Translations under genes and position numbers: made by a program | Shown here: piece after piece, positions 35,125 to 47,904 of the stretch | Numbering within the stretch: position 1 is the stretch's first letter | Layout of the letters: every line of letters starts with the position of its first letter | Assembly: GCF_030272615.1 (NCBI RefSeq) | Contig: NC_081410.1 | Coordinates: forward strand, 226,043,415 to 226,103,414 | Length of the DNA: 60,000 nt | From: Cryptomeria japonica | Taxonomy: Eukaryota > Streptophyta > Pinopsida > Cupressales > Cupressaceae | Reading direction: 5' to 3' | Notes under the pieces: model-generated | What the model was told of the DNA's origin: nothing | Database searches by the model: none | What the model saw: the letters and a program-made list of their open reading frames with translations, nothing else

Positions 35125-38100
35125 CTAGTTCTCATAAGGAGGGGTGGATACACCTAACTTGTCTCTCAAGTAAATAAATGTATCTGCAGGCAAAGGCCTA
35201 GTGAAAATATCAGTTTTTTGTTCCTTTGTAGATACATGTTCCAGTTTCACCTTCTCTTCACTGACTTTCTCTCTCAGGTAATTATATTTGATTGATATAT
35301 GCTTAGTCTTTGAATGTTGCATCGTATTCTTTAACATGTTTATAGCACTGGAATTATCACAGTATATAATAGTACACTCATCATGAATAACTGATATCTT
35401 TCAACATTTGCTTCATCCAAACTAGCTGAGTGCAATTACCAGCAGCAACAATGTACTCAGCTGAACAGTAGTAGATAAGGATACAAAATCTTGTTTCTTT
35501 CTAGCCCATGAAACCAATTTCTTACCTAAAAAGAATGTTCCATCGGTAGTACTCTTCTGGTCATCAACATCACTAGCCCAATCTGCATCAGTGTAGGCAC
35601 ACAACATGAAATCATCATTCTTTGGATACCATAAACCATAATCCACGGTTCCCTTTAGATATATGAATATCCTCTTAATAGCAATAACATTACTTTCCTT
35701 TGGATCAACTTGATATCTAGTAGTCATACACACAACATGCATAATGTCAGGCCTAGTCTGAGTAACATATAGCAGTCCACCAGCCATAGATCTATACAAA
35801 CTCTGATTAGCTTTAAGAGATTAATCATTTTTGGACAATTTACAACCAGTGACCATAGGAGTTCCAACTAGTTTGGAATCTAGTCCAAACTTCTTCAACA
35901 GTTCCTTCACATACTTAGTTTGAGATATAAAGATGTCTTTTCTTGTCTATGCAATCTGCAAACCTAAGAAAAACTTCATCTCACCAATCATAGACATCTC
36001 AATTTCTTTCTGCATATCACCGAAAAACTTCATACTCGTATCATCATCACCACCAAAAGTAATGCCATCAACAAAGACTTCAATAATTAGAATGTTATCA
36101 TTTTCAATCTTAAAGTAAAGATTACTGTCAGCAGCACCTTTAGTAAATCCCAATTTCAACAAGTATTTGTCTAATCTAGCATACTAGGCACTAGGAGCTT
36201 GTTTCAATCCCTAAAGTACTTTCTTCAACTTACATACCATGTCTCCATCATCCAACAATGAAAATCCATCAGGTTGCTCAATGTAAACCTCTTCCTCTAG
36301 ATCACCATTCAAAAATGCAGATTTGACATCCATCTAATATACCTTGAAATCTTTATAAGCAGCATAAGCAAGTAACAGTCTAATAGCTTCAATTCTGGCA
36401 ACCGGAGAAAAAAATTTTTCATAATAAATTCCTTCTTGCTATGAATATCCTTTGCAGACTAGTCTAGCTTTATTTTTTACTACTTCACCGGCTTCATTCA
36501 ATGTGTTCCTAAGAACCCACTTAGTACCAATAACATTTTTATCTTTAAGTCTAGGCACAAGTTCCCAAGTGTTATTATTTTCAATCCGATCTAACTCTTC
36601 CTCCATGGCTCTTATCCAGTTATCATCTTTACAAGCTTCAACAACATATTTACGTTCAACTTTAGAAATCAAACATACTTCTTCTGCAGCTAACCTTCTT
36701 CTAGTCATCACACCTTTATTCTTATCACCAATAATGTGATTCTCAGAATGATTCAATTTAACATACCTCGTAGTCTTCTGTTTAATCTGATCCTTAGGTT
36801 CCTACACATCATCACTAGCAGCAACATCTGGATTAACAGTCTCTACCGGATCATTCTTCTTAGGCTCTTTAGGCTGAATAGGAGCTAAAAAAATGTGTTG
36901 ACCATCATCATAAGCTCTAATCTCTTTTCCAAGGTTCTCATCCACCTTCACATTTGCACTCTCAACTATCTTTCTCAATCTCTTATTATAGCATCGGTAG
37001 GATTTACTCTTTGTAGAATATCCCAAAAAGATACCTTCATCACTTCTAGCATCATACTTTCCAATATTCTCATCTCTCTTGATATAACATTTGCTACCAA
37101 AAACTTTGAAATATTTCATAGTAGGAACATGACCAAACCAAAGCTCGTAAGGGGTCTTACTGGTATCACCTTTGATATGAACTTTGTTGAATGTATAAAC
37201 AACAGTGCTAATAGCTTCTCTGCAATAGACCTTCAGAACATTTCCTTCAATCAACATAGTTCTTGCAACATCCAAAACAGTTCGGTTCTTCCTCTCAACA
37301 ACTCCATTTTGTTGTGGGGTCCTAGGAGCAAATAGTTTTCTTCTGATTCCATGCATCTCATAGAATTAATTGAAATCACCAAAATATAATTCTCCACCTC
37401 TATCAGATCTGAGACACTTAAACTTCAACCTGGACCCAGTTTCAACTTTAGCTTTGAATATCTTGAATTTCTCAAATGCTTATGATTTTTCCTTCGAGAA
37501 GACAACCCACATCATCCTAGAATAATCATCAATTAGTAGCTTAAAGTATCTATCACCTTGCACACTTCTAACATTTGTAGGTCCACACAGGTCTGTATGC
37601 ACAAGATCTAGCAGTCCATCAAATGTATATTGTTTGCTTTTGAAACAAATCCTTGTTTTCTTACCTAACTGATATTCCTTACATACCAGATTAATAGGTT
37701 TAACAATCTTAGGAATATCTCTAGAAGCTTGTGTAGAATTGATCTTGATCAATGAGTCAAGTTTACACGACACATCCTCCTATGCCACAACCAACTCTCA
37801 TCTATCTTAGCAATCAAACAACTTTTCTCACCAACATTCAAATGAAAAATGTTACCTTTAGTCTTAGTCCCAGATGCAATCTCTATAATGGAGGCATTTA
37901 AGATCTTGCATTTTCCATCCTTGAATTGTAGATCATAACGCTTATCGACCATCTGTCCAACACTCAAAAGATTATGCTTCAAACCTTCAACATACAAGAC
38001 ATCATCAATGTTATGCTTACCATCAAAAGAAATAGAACATCTCCCACATATCACACAGGCTTTGTCATCTCCAAATCCAACTATTCCACCATCATACCTT

Positions 38101-39322
38101 TCCATGCTTACAAATTTACTTTTATCACCAGTCATATGATGTGAACAATCATTGTCAATCACCCATTCACCCTTTTCTTCTACCTTAGTAGCCAAAGCTT
38201 TCTCCTCTACAGAACAACTAGTGGAATCAATAGGTATAGATATATCTTCTTTAATGGAAATAAACACAACTTCATCTCCTTCTGATTCATCATATATAGC
38301 ACCTTCATCTGTAACATAATAACAGTTCTTTTGGTTCCTAAACTTCCGTTTAGACTTATAAGGCTTATCATATTTCTTGTGCTTCTCATATCTATCATTC
38401 CTATCATGCTTATCAAACTTATCATGTATGTCATACTTAGCCATTCTCTCCATGCATCTAAAAGCAAAAGGTCCTATCTTATTATATAAAAACAAATTCA
38501 ATGGAAACTTTCCATCATACTTACCAACACCTTTAGGCAATCTCTGGGCAATCAATGCTTCAAGCTCATCAAGCTCTCTTTCTTGCTCTGCTATTTCTCT
38601 TCTTTCTCTTTTATAACTGAATATCCTGCACTCATTAGGATCATATTTCTGCTTACCGGATGCAGATGTTGATGCTCTAAATGCAATCTTAGACTTTCCA
38701 TGTGATTCTCCAAATTTGCTCAGCTCAAATGCTGCAAGTTTTCCAACCAACACATCTCTTGTCACAATAATCACACTCTAGATCTCATCAATAGCAACAA
38801 CCTTATGTTTATAAGCAAGAGGCAAAGATCTCAGCACCTTAGCAACAATCTCATCTTTCTCAATCTTTCCACTGGCACACCTGATACCAAGGACAAGTTA
38901 ATTTACCTTAGTCATGTATGAATGTATGTTCTCATCATCTCCCATCTTCAATGTCTCACACTTTAATTTCAAACTTTGCAACTTATCAACTTTCACTTGA
39001 CTATCACCTTCATACAAGATCTCAAGCTTCTCCTAGATCTCATGTGCGGTCCCATAACATTTGTCATTTTAGAATCAGTCAAGGCACTAAGCAATGCTTC
39101 CTTCACTCTGATGTTATATTCTACTTCCTTAACATCATCAGGAGTAGATGGTCCATTATGAGGAACAACATAGACATTCTTAGTAATTTTCCAATAATCC
39201 TCTCCAAGAAATTTCAAGTGCACCTCCATCCGACTCTTCCATACAATATAGTTACTTCCATCAACCCTCAAACTGTCCTTCTTGAAAAGAATACCTTGAG
39301 CTTCCATCCCAGATCTCCTCAA
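35125..39322 (-). pseudogene. Copia B gag-pol polyprotein, broken
   Basis: Gag begins near 39,322 with a copia-type N-terminus (DGSNYIVWKSRMEVHLK). A long frame 38,774-37,749 carries the gag end without a clean zinc knuckle. It also has a protease motif WVIDNDCSHHMTG, where DSG is expected, so the active site is damaged. Integrase follows with HTDLCGP, DDYSRMMW and QQNGVVERKNR (37,670-37,290) and a chromodomain-free C-terminus. RT begins near 36,640 with WELVPRLKDK and KARLVCKGYS. Its active-site box reads FVDG instead of YVDD. RNase H contains DADWASD, SWARKKQ and CDNSSAI, and ends near 35,125. About eight stops break the frame. It would normally encode the cytoplasmic replication particle and nuclear integrase. 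Confidence 0.9.
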
Positions 39323-39349
39323 GCGATTAAGCTTCTACTGAAGGATCTA

Positions 39350-39361
39350 GCTTTGATACCA
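39350..39361 (-). promoter_or_regulatory. Primer binding site of copia B
   Basis: TGGTATCAAAGC on the minus strand lies two bases inside the 5' LTR border. It matches the initiator methionine tRNA primer site (TGGTATCAGAGC) with one change. It fixes the minus orientation of the element. Confidence 0.85.
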
Positions 39362-39363
39362 AT

Positions 39364-40624
39364 TGTTAGCAGCAATCAAGAAGGAAGACTGAGAGGGGGG
39401 GGGTGAATCATTCTTCACCATATTAATAAAATTGAACTCCAAAACATAAACTGATGAACTGCAACAATAAACAAATAAGCAAATTAACAACACAACACAC
39501 AACACCAAGAATTTTGACGTGGAAAACCTGGTTAAGGTAAAAAGCATGGTGGGAACCTACCCAAAGTAAGATGATACTTTGTAGTAGTATGTGAAAATAT
39601 TACAATGGGGAATGCACATGCATTCAGGCACACTGCCTACAACTCACTGCTCAAAAGATATTTTCCCGAAAGGCTACAACCATTAGGGAAGTCTCACTGA
39701 CCTACAATATGATTCGGACTACAATCCGGAAGAAATGAACTGCAATGATAGCATCTACAAATGCCTTATGACAGTTCCGGTTAAGCACAATTGTCTACCC
39801 TTCAACACCAATCTCACTTCAACACTTCATTGAATGATAAATTTCTTATTCACACATTCACCTCTCTCTGATAATGCAGACACAATACCGACACCAAAAC
39901 TAAGTGAATAACTCACTTATATATAATTCATCAACCTTGATAACAAGGTCGGCTAAACCCTCAACCCTCAATTCACAAAATTACATTACACGATACAAAG
40001 ATCGACCACTGGACCAATATAATGATTTACATTACATAGCATGGACCTAATTCAAATTCCCAAATGATCACATCCATCGGAAATCACGCCAAGACCAACC
40101 ATAACACGCTACACCACCAGAAATATTGCATAACACAAAAAATCATCACAGATTGATAAAAACCATCAAAACATCGCACAACGATCAATGCATATTGCCA
40201 AAAAAAATAGGACACGACTAGGAAACATTAGCAAGCATGTTAGAATCATCACCAACAACTACACCAACACCACTTATCAAATCTTCATCGATCAATGTCT
40301 AGAAAGCTCAAGAACACAACCAATCAGGAATTGCCATGAAGAAAGATAACTTGCGGGGCATCAAATCATGAACCATCTGAAATAAAGATACACAAGGTCA
40401 TCCCAAACAATATCCTAAAGCCTCGGCACAAGATATGATCACACCAGAATATACTGGAGGAAATATCGGATTCTGCAAAGTAGTGATCAGCATAACCAAA
40501 CTACAAAACCGGATCAGAAGATCTTCCCAAACTCACTAGAATAAATCACAGGAATATTTTGACATCAATGAAAATGACATATCCTAGCAACAACAATGAA
40601 CAACCATATCCAACAACTCCAACA
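39364..40624 (-). repeat. 5' LTR of copia B
   Basis: The 1,261-bp LTR begins TGTTGGAGTTGTTGG and ends GCTGCTAACA in minus sense. It has a run of G/C (plus GGGGGGGGG near 39,397) next to the CTCTCAGT word that also occurs in the split 3' LTR and in the solo LTR at 49,102. Confidence 0.92.
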
Positions 40625-40930
40625 ATACTAACCTTAACCCCAAGACTAATTGAACTCTAACCCTAACACTATTTCTAACCGTAATTTAATTCTTAGGAAG
40701 ACCAACTCCAATCCTAATTAAACTCCATTGCTAGCCATAATCCCAATTCAACTATAACCCTAACCCCAAGCTTTATCATAGAATGGTAATCATGTACTTC
40801 AATCCTTACACTAACTCTTACCTTAATTGAGCCCTAATACTAACCCTAGTTCTAGCCTAAACTTTATCTTAGATTGAAACCTTAATTCTAACCAATTGTT
40901 AACTCCAACCTTAAGATAACCTTATCTCTA
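40625..40930. repeat. Degenerate telomere-like repeats, right flank of copia B
   Basis: Words such as AACCCTAACACT, ATAACCCTAACCCC and CTAACCCTAG occur every 20-40 bases in a non-coding stretch. They look like a decayed CCCTAA-type array that copia B split from the left part at 23,120-23,287. Confidence 0.45.
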
Positions 40931-41289
40931 ACCATTATTAATATATAAACTATATTATGAATTGATAAAAAAATGTATGCTACATATTGTAATAAAATAA
41001 TTTTATAAATTTTCTAAGCAAATTTTATTGCAAAATAATATTAAATGCATTTAAATTTTCAAAAAATTGAAAAGTTTTTCATTTTTTTAATTTGATAATA
41101 TTATTAAATGTAGCATAAGAATATAAAGTTTTCTAAAGTGGCAACAAATAATATAATAGAATGAAAATTATCTTACAAAATATAATTAAATAAACAATTT
41201 TTTCTTTTGGTTAATATAATAATTTAGTATTGGTTGGCTAAGAAATCTAGTGTCTTAATAATAAAGTTAATTTTCTTTTTTAATATTTT
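40931..41289. other. AT-rich DNA, nothing recognised
   Basis: Almost only A and T with no repeats of clear structure and no open frame of note. Confidence 0.5.
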
Positions 41290-41500
41290 TATGGAGGTCC
41301 AGACCTACAAGCACAACAGCCTAGCAAGGCCATGAAGCCCACGAACCACTAGCCTAGCAAGGGCCTTTACAGAGTAGTTTTTGCCACCTAATACGGGGGC
41401 GTGAACCTATAGGCTGAAACCTCTTCGGCCAAGAGCCAAGGACTGAGGGGTGTCCATTCTGCCAAATTTTCTCAGGGCATCTCATCCATTATGATGTCGG
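41290..41500 (-). repeat. Possible 3' end of a LINE-like element
   Basis: On the minus strand a GC-richer stretch ends in TGGACCTCCATAAAAATATT and then AAAAAAGAAAA, like a retroposon 3' end with A-rich tail. CCTTGCTAGGCT occurs twice, 40 bp apart. No coding sequence is attached, so a strongly 5'-truncated insertion is likely. The family is not recognised. Confidence 0.3.
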
Positions 41501-41879
41501 AGCCTTTGCCCTTAGCATGACTTGATCCCTAGTTAGCTCATTTGGAGCCATTCAACTTCACTAGTAGACCAAGGGTGCATTCACAAAAAGTTACAATTTT
41601 CAATGTTGTAAATTTTTTTTATATAGTTTAGAATCAATTTGCCCATATTCTTCACACATATCGCCTCAAAGTTATAAGCCAAATAGATTGAATTAAAATT
41701 AATTTTCAATCATTTTTTGTTAAAAAAATTTACCTAAACTTTGGTGAAGTAAAATAAATATATATATGAAAAACAATCTGTCTTCTTCTTTTTTTATTGG
41801 TAGTCACTTTTGACCAGAGCTTTGACTAGTGGGTTCACAATAGGGGGACCTCATCCCAAAGTTCAAGTCAATGTATTAA

Positions 41880-42260
41880 CACCTCCTCTAATTCTTATTC
41901 TCCTTCTCATATACCTTTGACCTTCTTCCTTCTCTCGTACTCTTCTCTAGTCTCCCTTTCTCCCGCCCCTTCCTCTCCTCCTCATTCTCCTCTCCTTCTT
42001 GTTCTCCTCTCCTCCCTTTCTAATTTTTTCATTCTCTTCTTCTTCCCTTGATCTCCTCTCTACCCCTTCTGCTCCTCCTAGTTCTCCTCTTTTCCCTTTC
42101 TTATTTGTTCAGTCTCCTCGTCATCCCTTCTCTTCCTCCTCTCCTCCCTTTCTCGTTCTTCTCTCCCTCCCAATCCTCCTCGTCTCCACTCCTTCATTTT
42201 CTAACCTCCTTCATCTATCACCTTCCTTCCTCTTCTCTTCAGAAACTTCCTTCCATTCAT
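41880..42260. repeat. Pyrimidine-rich (CT) low-complexity tract
   Basis: The plus strand is dominated by CTCCT, TTCTC and CCCTTTCT words. Overlapping Ser/Leu/Phe-rich open frames (41,999-42,350) are by-products of this composition. Confidence 0.85.
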
Positions 42261-42511
42261 TCTCCCTCTATCATCCCCCACTTGTTCTTGTTGTTGTTGT
42301 TTCCTTTGTCATCCATCTTCTTTGAATCCACACTTAGTTGTCATAGCTAGCGTGGTGCACTCCATTCCTCCTGCACGTACGGGCCCAACCTCCATCTCTT
42401 GTGGCTGACACAATTGTACCTCCCTATTGTTGCCAACCACAAAGGCCTTCCTCCATCTTCTGCTCATTCACACCACCTATCACGCTAGCCATGTCCATTA
42501 CCTGTGGTAGT

Positions 42512-42596
42512 TAAACATCCCGAGGAGGATTTGAACCTAGAAGGCAGTATTAACACTACCCTTGCAACAACCATTGCACTGCGAGGGCAACCCCAT
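42512..42596 (-). mobile_element. tRNA-derived SINE head
   Basis: On the minus strand a pol III B box GGTTCAAATCC lies at 42,527-42,537 and an A-box-like CAGTGCAATGG near 42,571-42,581, about 35 bp apart, as in tRNA-derived SINEs. The sequence starts GGGGTTGCCCTCGCAG. The 3' border is not found. A run of AACAACAACAACAAG near 42,290 (minus) might be the tail, giving about 300 bp. There is no cloverleaf good enough for a functional tRNA gene. Confidence 0.5.
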
Positions 42597-42599
42597 GAA

Positions 42600-43055
42600 A
42601 AAGAATCATGATATGTGATTGTTTAAAAATATGATTTTTAATAACGAGTTAGAAATGGTGTGATAGCTATAGTTTTATGACATATCTAAAAATGAGAGAC
42701 AAACTTCTTTACAATCTAATTACAACTATTATTAAAATTTATTTTTTTAGAAGTACAACTTTTTTAAATATTAATTTAAACCAGATTTTGTCAAGTTTAT
42801 ATTAAGAGGATAGTAATCTAAATTATTATTTATAAAAAATATAAAATAGTAAGAGAATTCAAATATTAATATTATAAAACATATACACCAATTATATTAC
42901 ATTTGATTAGTAGTATTATATCAATATAATATATTATGGTTATGGTTATGATTATGATTATGATTATGATTATGATTATGATTATGATTATGATATTATT
43001 TTATTATAACTAATATTATCTTAGTTTTATATTGTCTCTATTATATAATAGACAT
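42600..43055. other. AT-rich DNA left of LINE 2
   Basis: Very AT-rich, no gene. It contains the hexamer microsatellite listed separately. The last bases hold the probable left target duplication of LINE 2. Confidence 0.5.
42935..42992. repeat. TTATGA/TTATGG hexamer microsatellite
   Basis: About nine tandem hexamers: two TTATGG units followed by TTATGA units, then GATATT. Confidence 0.9.
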
Positions 43056-43672
43056 ATAACAATTAAAACCTACACTAACAAAAAGTAGCTAATGGATCAC
43101 TCTACATATGACAAGTGGCCCTAGGCGGGAAAGAAATTTTGTAAAATCCTTGCAGGGCTTGCAGAGATCGTACCATGGTAGGACCAGTAAAGGGAAGGGT
43201 GCATATTGGATCCTTCTGGGGGTGTCCAAAGAGTCTTTTTGAGAAAATCCTAGATCTCCTTCCCAAACAATATTCCCCTTGCATATCTCATTCTCGAACA
43301 ATATTCCTTTGCAAACTCTAGATTTTGCTACAAGTCCAAACAATATTCCAATCAACCAAGATCCTCTCCATCAAAGGAGATCTTTGTTTGGAGGGCCCTT
43401 AAAACCAGATCATCATAGGAGATTTCATGATCATTCTCAGCACCACTACAAAAGAATATTTGAGACTGAATGGAAGGGCACTCTCTAGCAAAAACGTGAA
43501 ACCCTAAAAGTTTGGGTGCATAAACAACCAAGGCAACCTGCAGTTAATGAACTCAAGACAACCCCACCCAATATAGGTATAGGGGATGAAGCAAATTATT
43601 TCAAAAACCCTTTGAGAGACTATGTTGCAATCTCAAATTTTAGACTTGAGAGACAAAGCCCTCATAGGTAAG

Positions 43673-44841
43673 TGTAATGGTGAAAAATTAGGGTTTCCAC
43701 CATTAGAGGGATGAAAACTGCCAATTTGCCATTACATTCAAAAGAGGGAAGAATCCAATAGATCCAATCTCAAATCAAGAATGATAAGGATTGAATACTG
43801 ATTGGATTTAGGGGGAGTGTGAATTTGTTTTATCCTCTTTTGTGAGTTGAAATATTGAATTAGGATAAAGTGTTGAAAAGTGAAGGTCAAAATGCAGAAA
43901 CAATGAGCTACAAATGCGAGATTTTCACATGCATTTGGATTTTTGCAGTATATGCAGATTCGGATTCAATCCTTGAACAAGCTCCAAAATATCAGGACCA
44001 GTGTTCCTGTCACTCTAGTTCTCCTAAGTTTTCATAGGCCAAAGAGGGTTGATTTGTCTCTGCAAATAGTGCCTATTCTAAAGAGTACAACTCCATACTT
44101 GTTTCCTATGCATAGAAAGAAAGGGAAATAGGTTGGGAATAGGGGCTTGTCTTAGGTCAAACCCCGATTTGGAATTAGCCATGAAATTGAGATAAAGATC
44201 ATTGAAATTGTTGTAATAAAAGGTTCTCCTTTTGAGTGAGATGTTGGATAATGACTGAAAATCAAGTGATATACCTCCTTGTGAAGTTTTGTTTGTCTCC
44301 ACATGAAATTAGGGCTTGATGAAGTCTTCAACAAAATAGGATGAAAGATGTCTACTCCAATGCTTGATTCTTGACTTTATTGTTGCTCCAAGGCTTGAAG
44401 GAAGACTGATTGATGCTCAATTGCTCTTGAATGCTTTATTTCTTGATCTCATGTGTGCTTGATTTCATGTGTGTATAATGTATGTGTTATTGATGTGATT
44501 GATGTCAAATGAGAGGAGAAAACCTCCTTTTATACTTGTCTGTTGAATAAATTGCTAATTTCCCAACATGAGCCAACACAGAGCAAAAAATCCTACTCAA
44601 ATTTTAAATAGGACTAAGGGTTAAAAGGGGCCCAAATTAGGGGGACCAGAGTAGGGCGCCCTGGTACTACCCCTATTTAGGACTAAGATAAGATGCTAGG
44701 TACATAGAAAAAGTCAAGAATGATGCAATCCATGAGGGGTATGAGCATAATCAAGTCCCAATTAGGCCAAGGGGTGAAAATGCTAAGGTGGGGACTCAAT
44801 GCGATCAAAATTGTACAAGGGTACAATTTTAGGACGCTACA
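43673..44841 (-). mobile_element. Solo LTR 1 in LINE 2 ORF1
   Basis: A 1,169-bp LTR without partner reads on the minus strand, starting TGTAGCGTCCTAAAATTG and ending in CATTACA. Perfect 5-bp duplications GTAAG flank it (43,668-43,672 and 44,842-44,846). Removing the LTR and one GTAAG rejoins LINE codons as IGKFPK without a shift. Near its start an inverted repeat AAAATTGTACAAGGGTACAATTTT-like hairpin (24 bp, centred at about 44,816) is seen. A TATA-like TATAAAAGGAGG (minus) lies near 44,530. Confidence 0.85.
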
Positions 44842-44967
44842 GTAAGTTCCCAAAACTATCCTTTCAAATTTCCTTGCTATGCAAAATGGGTGTCTGATCT
44901 GTGGATTGGGGTTAACAAACTATTTTATATTGATAAAGGGGATGGTTTCTTTGTAGCTATTTTCTCT

Positions 44968-46540
44968 TGTATGCCAGAAATGTGGTCTTCCACCTGCAAG
45001 AGGGAAAACACTTCAAACACACCAATGAAGCATTGCACTAGATGTTAGAAATCAAAACACATGAATAGATTAAAAACTCTAAAATCGCCTCATTGTCCTC
45101 TATCTCTAAAGATATTTAAGATTCAAGGTGGCCCTCACTTGGAAGAGCACTTTATCCTCAAGATGACAACCTAGAGAACGAGTTATATGAAAAATGCTAC
45201 TAGAATTGAAAAGGATGCAACTAGGATTCTAGTGAGTGCTAAGAGATGAAGATGAAGATGAAGATGAAGGATGCAAGCTAGGTGATTAGGAGGCAAAGTA
45301 TATTCCAAAATTGAAAGCTAAGTATACTATGTGAGTTAATTAAAGTAAGATGAGAATGCAAAACTTATAAAAGAAGTGAAATTAAGCTAGGATGGAAGAT
45401 TAAAATGCAACTAATGAAGCTAAACTATGTGCTATGGATGCTTGAGGATGATGTTGATGCTAGGTGATGACAAAGAGAGCTCCTTAACCTGCAATGTGAC
45501 TATAATTTTGATGCACAAAAGACTTGATGAATTGAAGAAGGGATGTGCTCTATTTATAGGGAAAATAGAGAAGTGGATGGTTGAGATCGAGTAATCTCAA
45601 CAAGGGCTAGGATTGAAAGTTATCAATCCACGGGAGAGATTCAATCCAATCCCAAGTTGAAAAATGTCACCTTGAGAGGGCTTGAAGGGATGCTAAACAA
45701 GCATTAGATGCTAATCAAGCAATCGGGGATAACCTCAAGGAGTGACATCATGGATAATGTCATTAACCAAGGAGGCATGCTATTACCCAAGAGGTAAACT
45801 CTTGTGCAACATGGGAAAATGGTTAAAGCGGCAACCATCATGGCTAAGGGGGGTGGGCTTGTAAGAGGCATTAAGTGCCCTTTGAAGACTTTGGAGGCTA
45901 ACTTTCCCAAAGAGGAAAACCACTAGTGGTTTATGTAAGAGCCTTACATGTTTGAAAGACTCAACAAGTTAACTTGTTGAAATTGATAGTCTTAAATGCA
46001 TTTTGAAGACTTTCTTCCAAATTTGGAGAAGTGACTACCCCAATTTCAGGGATGGAACATGATTAGGATAGGATTAGAAGGATTTTAGAAGAATGATTAG
46101 GGGAATGTAGGATTTTGCAAGTGGGTGAGGGAAAATAGGTAATTTTGGAAAATTAAAATGATTTAATTTAGCCAAATAGGGGATGCAACTTGCATTTGTA
46201 GGATTTTGCAAGTGGGAGGATTTTTAAATAAATTTTGATTTATTTAAATGCAAACGGGATTTTAATTAAACATGAATTTAATCAAAAAGGAGAAAAGGGG
46301 ATTTTAATTAATTAAATAAGATTTATTCAATTAAATGGCTAAGGGTACTTAATCAAACCTTAGTTTAATTAATAGGTTAGGCTAGAGGAAGTGGATTTAA
46401 TCAAATATTTAATTTGATTAATAGGATAATTAGAAGAATAGGGATACTAATTAAATCTTAATTTAATTAATTGGAAGAATTAGGGATAACTAAATGAATA
46501 AAATTCACTTAATTCATTATGCAACTTTTAGGTGTCTACA
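44968..46540 (-). mobile_element. Solo LTR 2 in LINE 2 ORF1
   Basis: This LTR of 1,573 bp reads on the minus strand, starting TGTAGACACC and ending GGCATACA. Flanking 5-mers TCTCT (44,963-44,967) and TCTCC (46,541-46,545) match at four of five bases. Joining the sides gives an uninterrupted LINE reading across AIFSFKALRD. A CTATAAATAGAGC box (minus, near 45,555) is the likely LTR promoter. The U3 is rich in TTAATTAA-type words. It is the same family as the LTR at 55,372, in the opposite orientation. Confidence 0.85.
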
Positions 46541-47904
46541 TCTCCTTTAAGGCATTGAGAGATAAAGTATACAAATGTAAGGATTTATTTTGTGAGGGTT
46601 TTGGTTTATTTACTATGCCATGGGTCCCAAAATTTAACCCACAAACCACTGTTGTGAAATATGCTCCATATTGGGTTTCCTTCCCCACTTTGCCTCTGGA
46701 CTATAAGGATCCTGAGTTGATTCAAACTTTTACAAATCAATTGGGAATCTTCATTGAGCATGACTTAATTCCTTTTGAGCACACAGGCCTTCCAGTAAGG
46801 GTTTGTCTTTTGATTGACTTGTCTAAACCTCTTCTAAAGGATTTGTCAATAAACTCCAAATTTGGTTCATGGATCCAACATGTTTCGATTGAAGGCCTAA
46901 TGTCAATTCACAAGAACATCAATAATTTGGGCCATTTTACCACTAAATTTCTTCAATCAGATATTTCTGAAATCAGAGTTTGCAAGGATCATGTCATTGA
47001 TCCCCTTCAATGTAGTTTCTCCTCTTATTCTCAAGTAATGGATCCTAATACTAGTGTTTTTCAAGTGTTGCCTCTCATTCTCGACTATGACAGTCCTTCT
47101 TCTGCATTTATTAATGTTAATACGTCTATCTTTATTTTCAAATTGGTAAATACATGTTGGCATTTTTTTCAAAATCTAAGTGATGGATATCTTTCCAACC
47201 CTACCCTCAGAATTGAACCTCCACCACAACTTTCAATGAATATGGAGACCAACAGACAATTCTTGTTAGATTTCAAAGTGCCTTTCATGGTAGGGGATTT
47301 AAACAATATCGTTGAGGACCGAATTTTCAAGGCCTGCTCTCTTTTCATTGAGGAAACAACACATGAGTTTTTCTCGATCCAAAGCAAGATTTCCCACATT
47401 GTCCCATGTCAATTTCAGCAGGATCTTTTACCAAAGGGTTTCACCTTAACTCGATGCTTCCCCATCCTATTTTGAATATTTTGGGTAACTACTGGCCTAT
47501 ATCTATTGCTCCACCAAAGGAAATATTAGGGGGGTTGTTACCTACATAGATGAACGGTCCATCTTTAGTTCTATTGACAGGTGAAATAATGAACCTTTTC
47601 AGATAGATACAATTTCCACTAATACACATCTTAATGATATGGTTGCCCGTAATCCCTTGGAGAATCTGGAGCAACCTTCTTTTGGAAGCCCAAAAGTTTC
47701 AGAAGAATCCCCAAAACAAGTTTCAATCTACCAAACCAGATCTAAAAGGGACATAATTATTAAGAAACTTAAAGGTAAAGTGGGAAAACCTCCAAAAAAA
47801 AGAGATTTGCCAGGAAAACAAAATAGGAGGTTCAAGCGGGTATCTAATCAACATTAGATAATAAATTATGCCCGATGAGAGTGTGTTATTCTCTGAGGCA
47901 GTCA

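Larger units (their letters stand above)
23293..40624 (-). mobile_element. Ty1/copia LTR retrotransposon B, split by element C
   Basis: The element reads on the minus strand: 5' LTR at 39,364-40,624, primer site at 39,350-39,361, polyprotein 39,322 to 35,125, purine tract near 34,804-34,813, and 3' LTR in two pieces (23,293-24,523 and 34,765-34,800) separated by element C. Net length without C is about 7.1 kb. Flanking 5-mers are ATAAT (23,288-23,292) and ATACT (40,625-40,629), an imperfect target duplication. Domain order and the primer site place it in Ty1/copia. The RT active site is altered and stops occur throughout, so it is inactive. Confidence 0.92.
43279..47857 (+). pseudogene. LINE 2 ORF1 (DUF4283-type), split by two solo LTRs
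   Basis: Coding begins near 43,279 and has an in-frame TAG near 43,486. It reaches LRDKALIGK at 43,672, is cut by a solo LTR, and continues at 44,847 with FPKLSFQIS. After a one-base shift it reads KWVSDLWIGVNK and GDGFFVAIFS up to 44,967. A second solo LTR follows, and the reading resumes at 46,546 with FKALRDKVYKCKD, MPWVPKFNP, GLPVRVCLLIDLSK. The frame stays open to 47,475. A further Lys/Arg-rich part runs 47,639-47,857. KFP, PWVPKFNP and the aromatic spacing fit the plant LINE DUF4283 domain. In an intact LINE it would bind the element RNA. Confidence 0.8.

Noticed and set aside
41999-42350. Two overlapping open frames of 100-108 codons.
   Set aside because: They are by-products of a CT-rich tract, with Ser/Leu/Phe-only composition.
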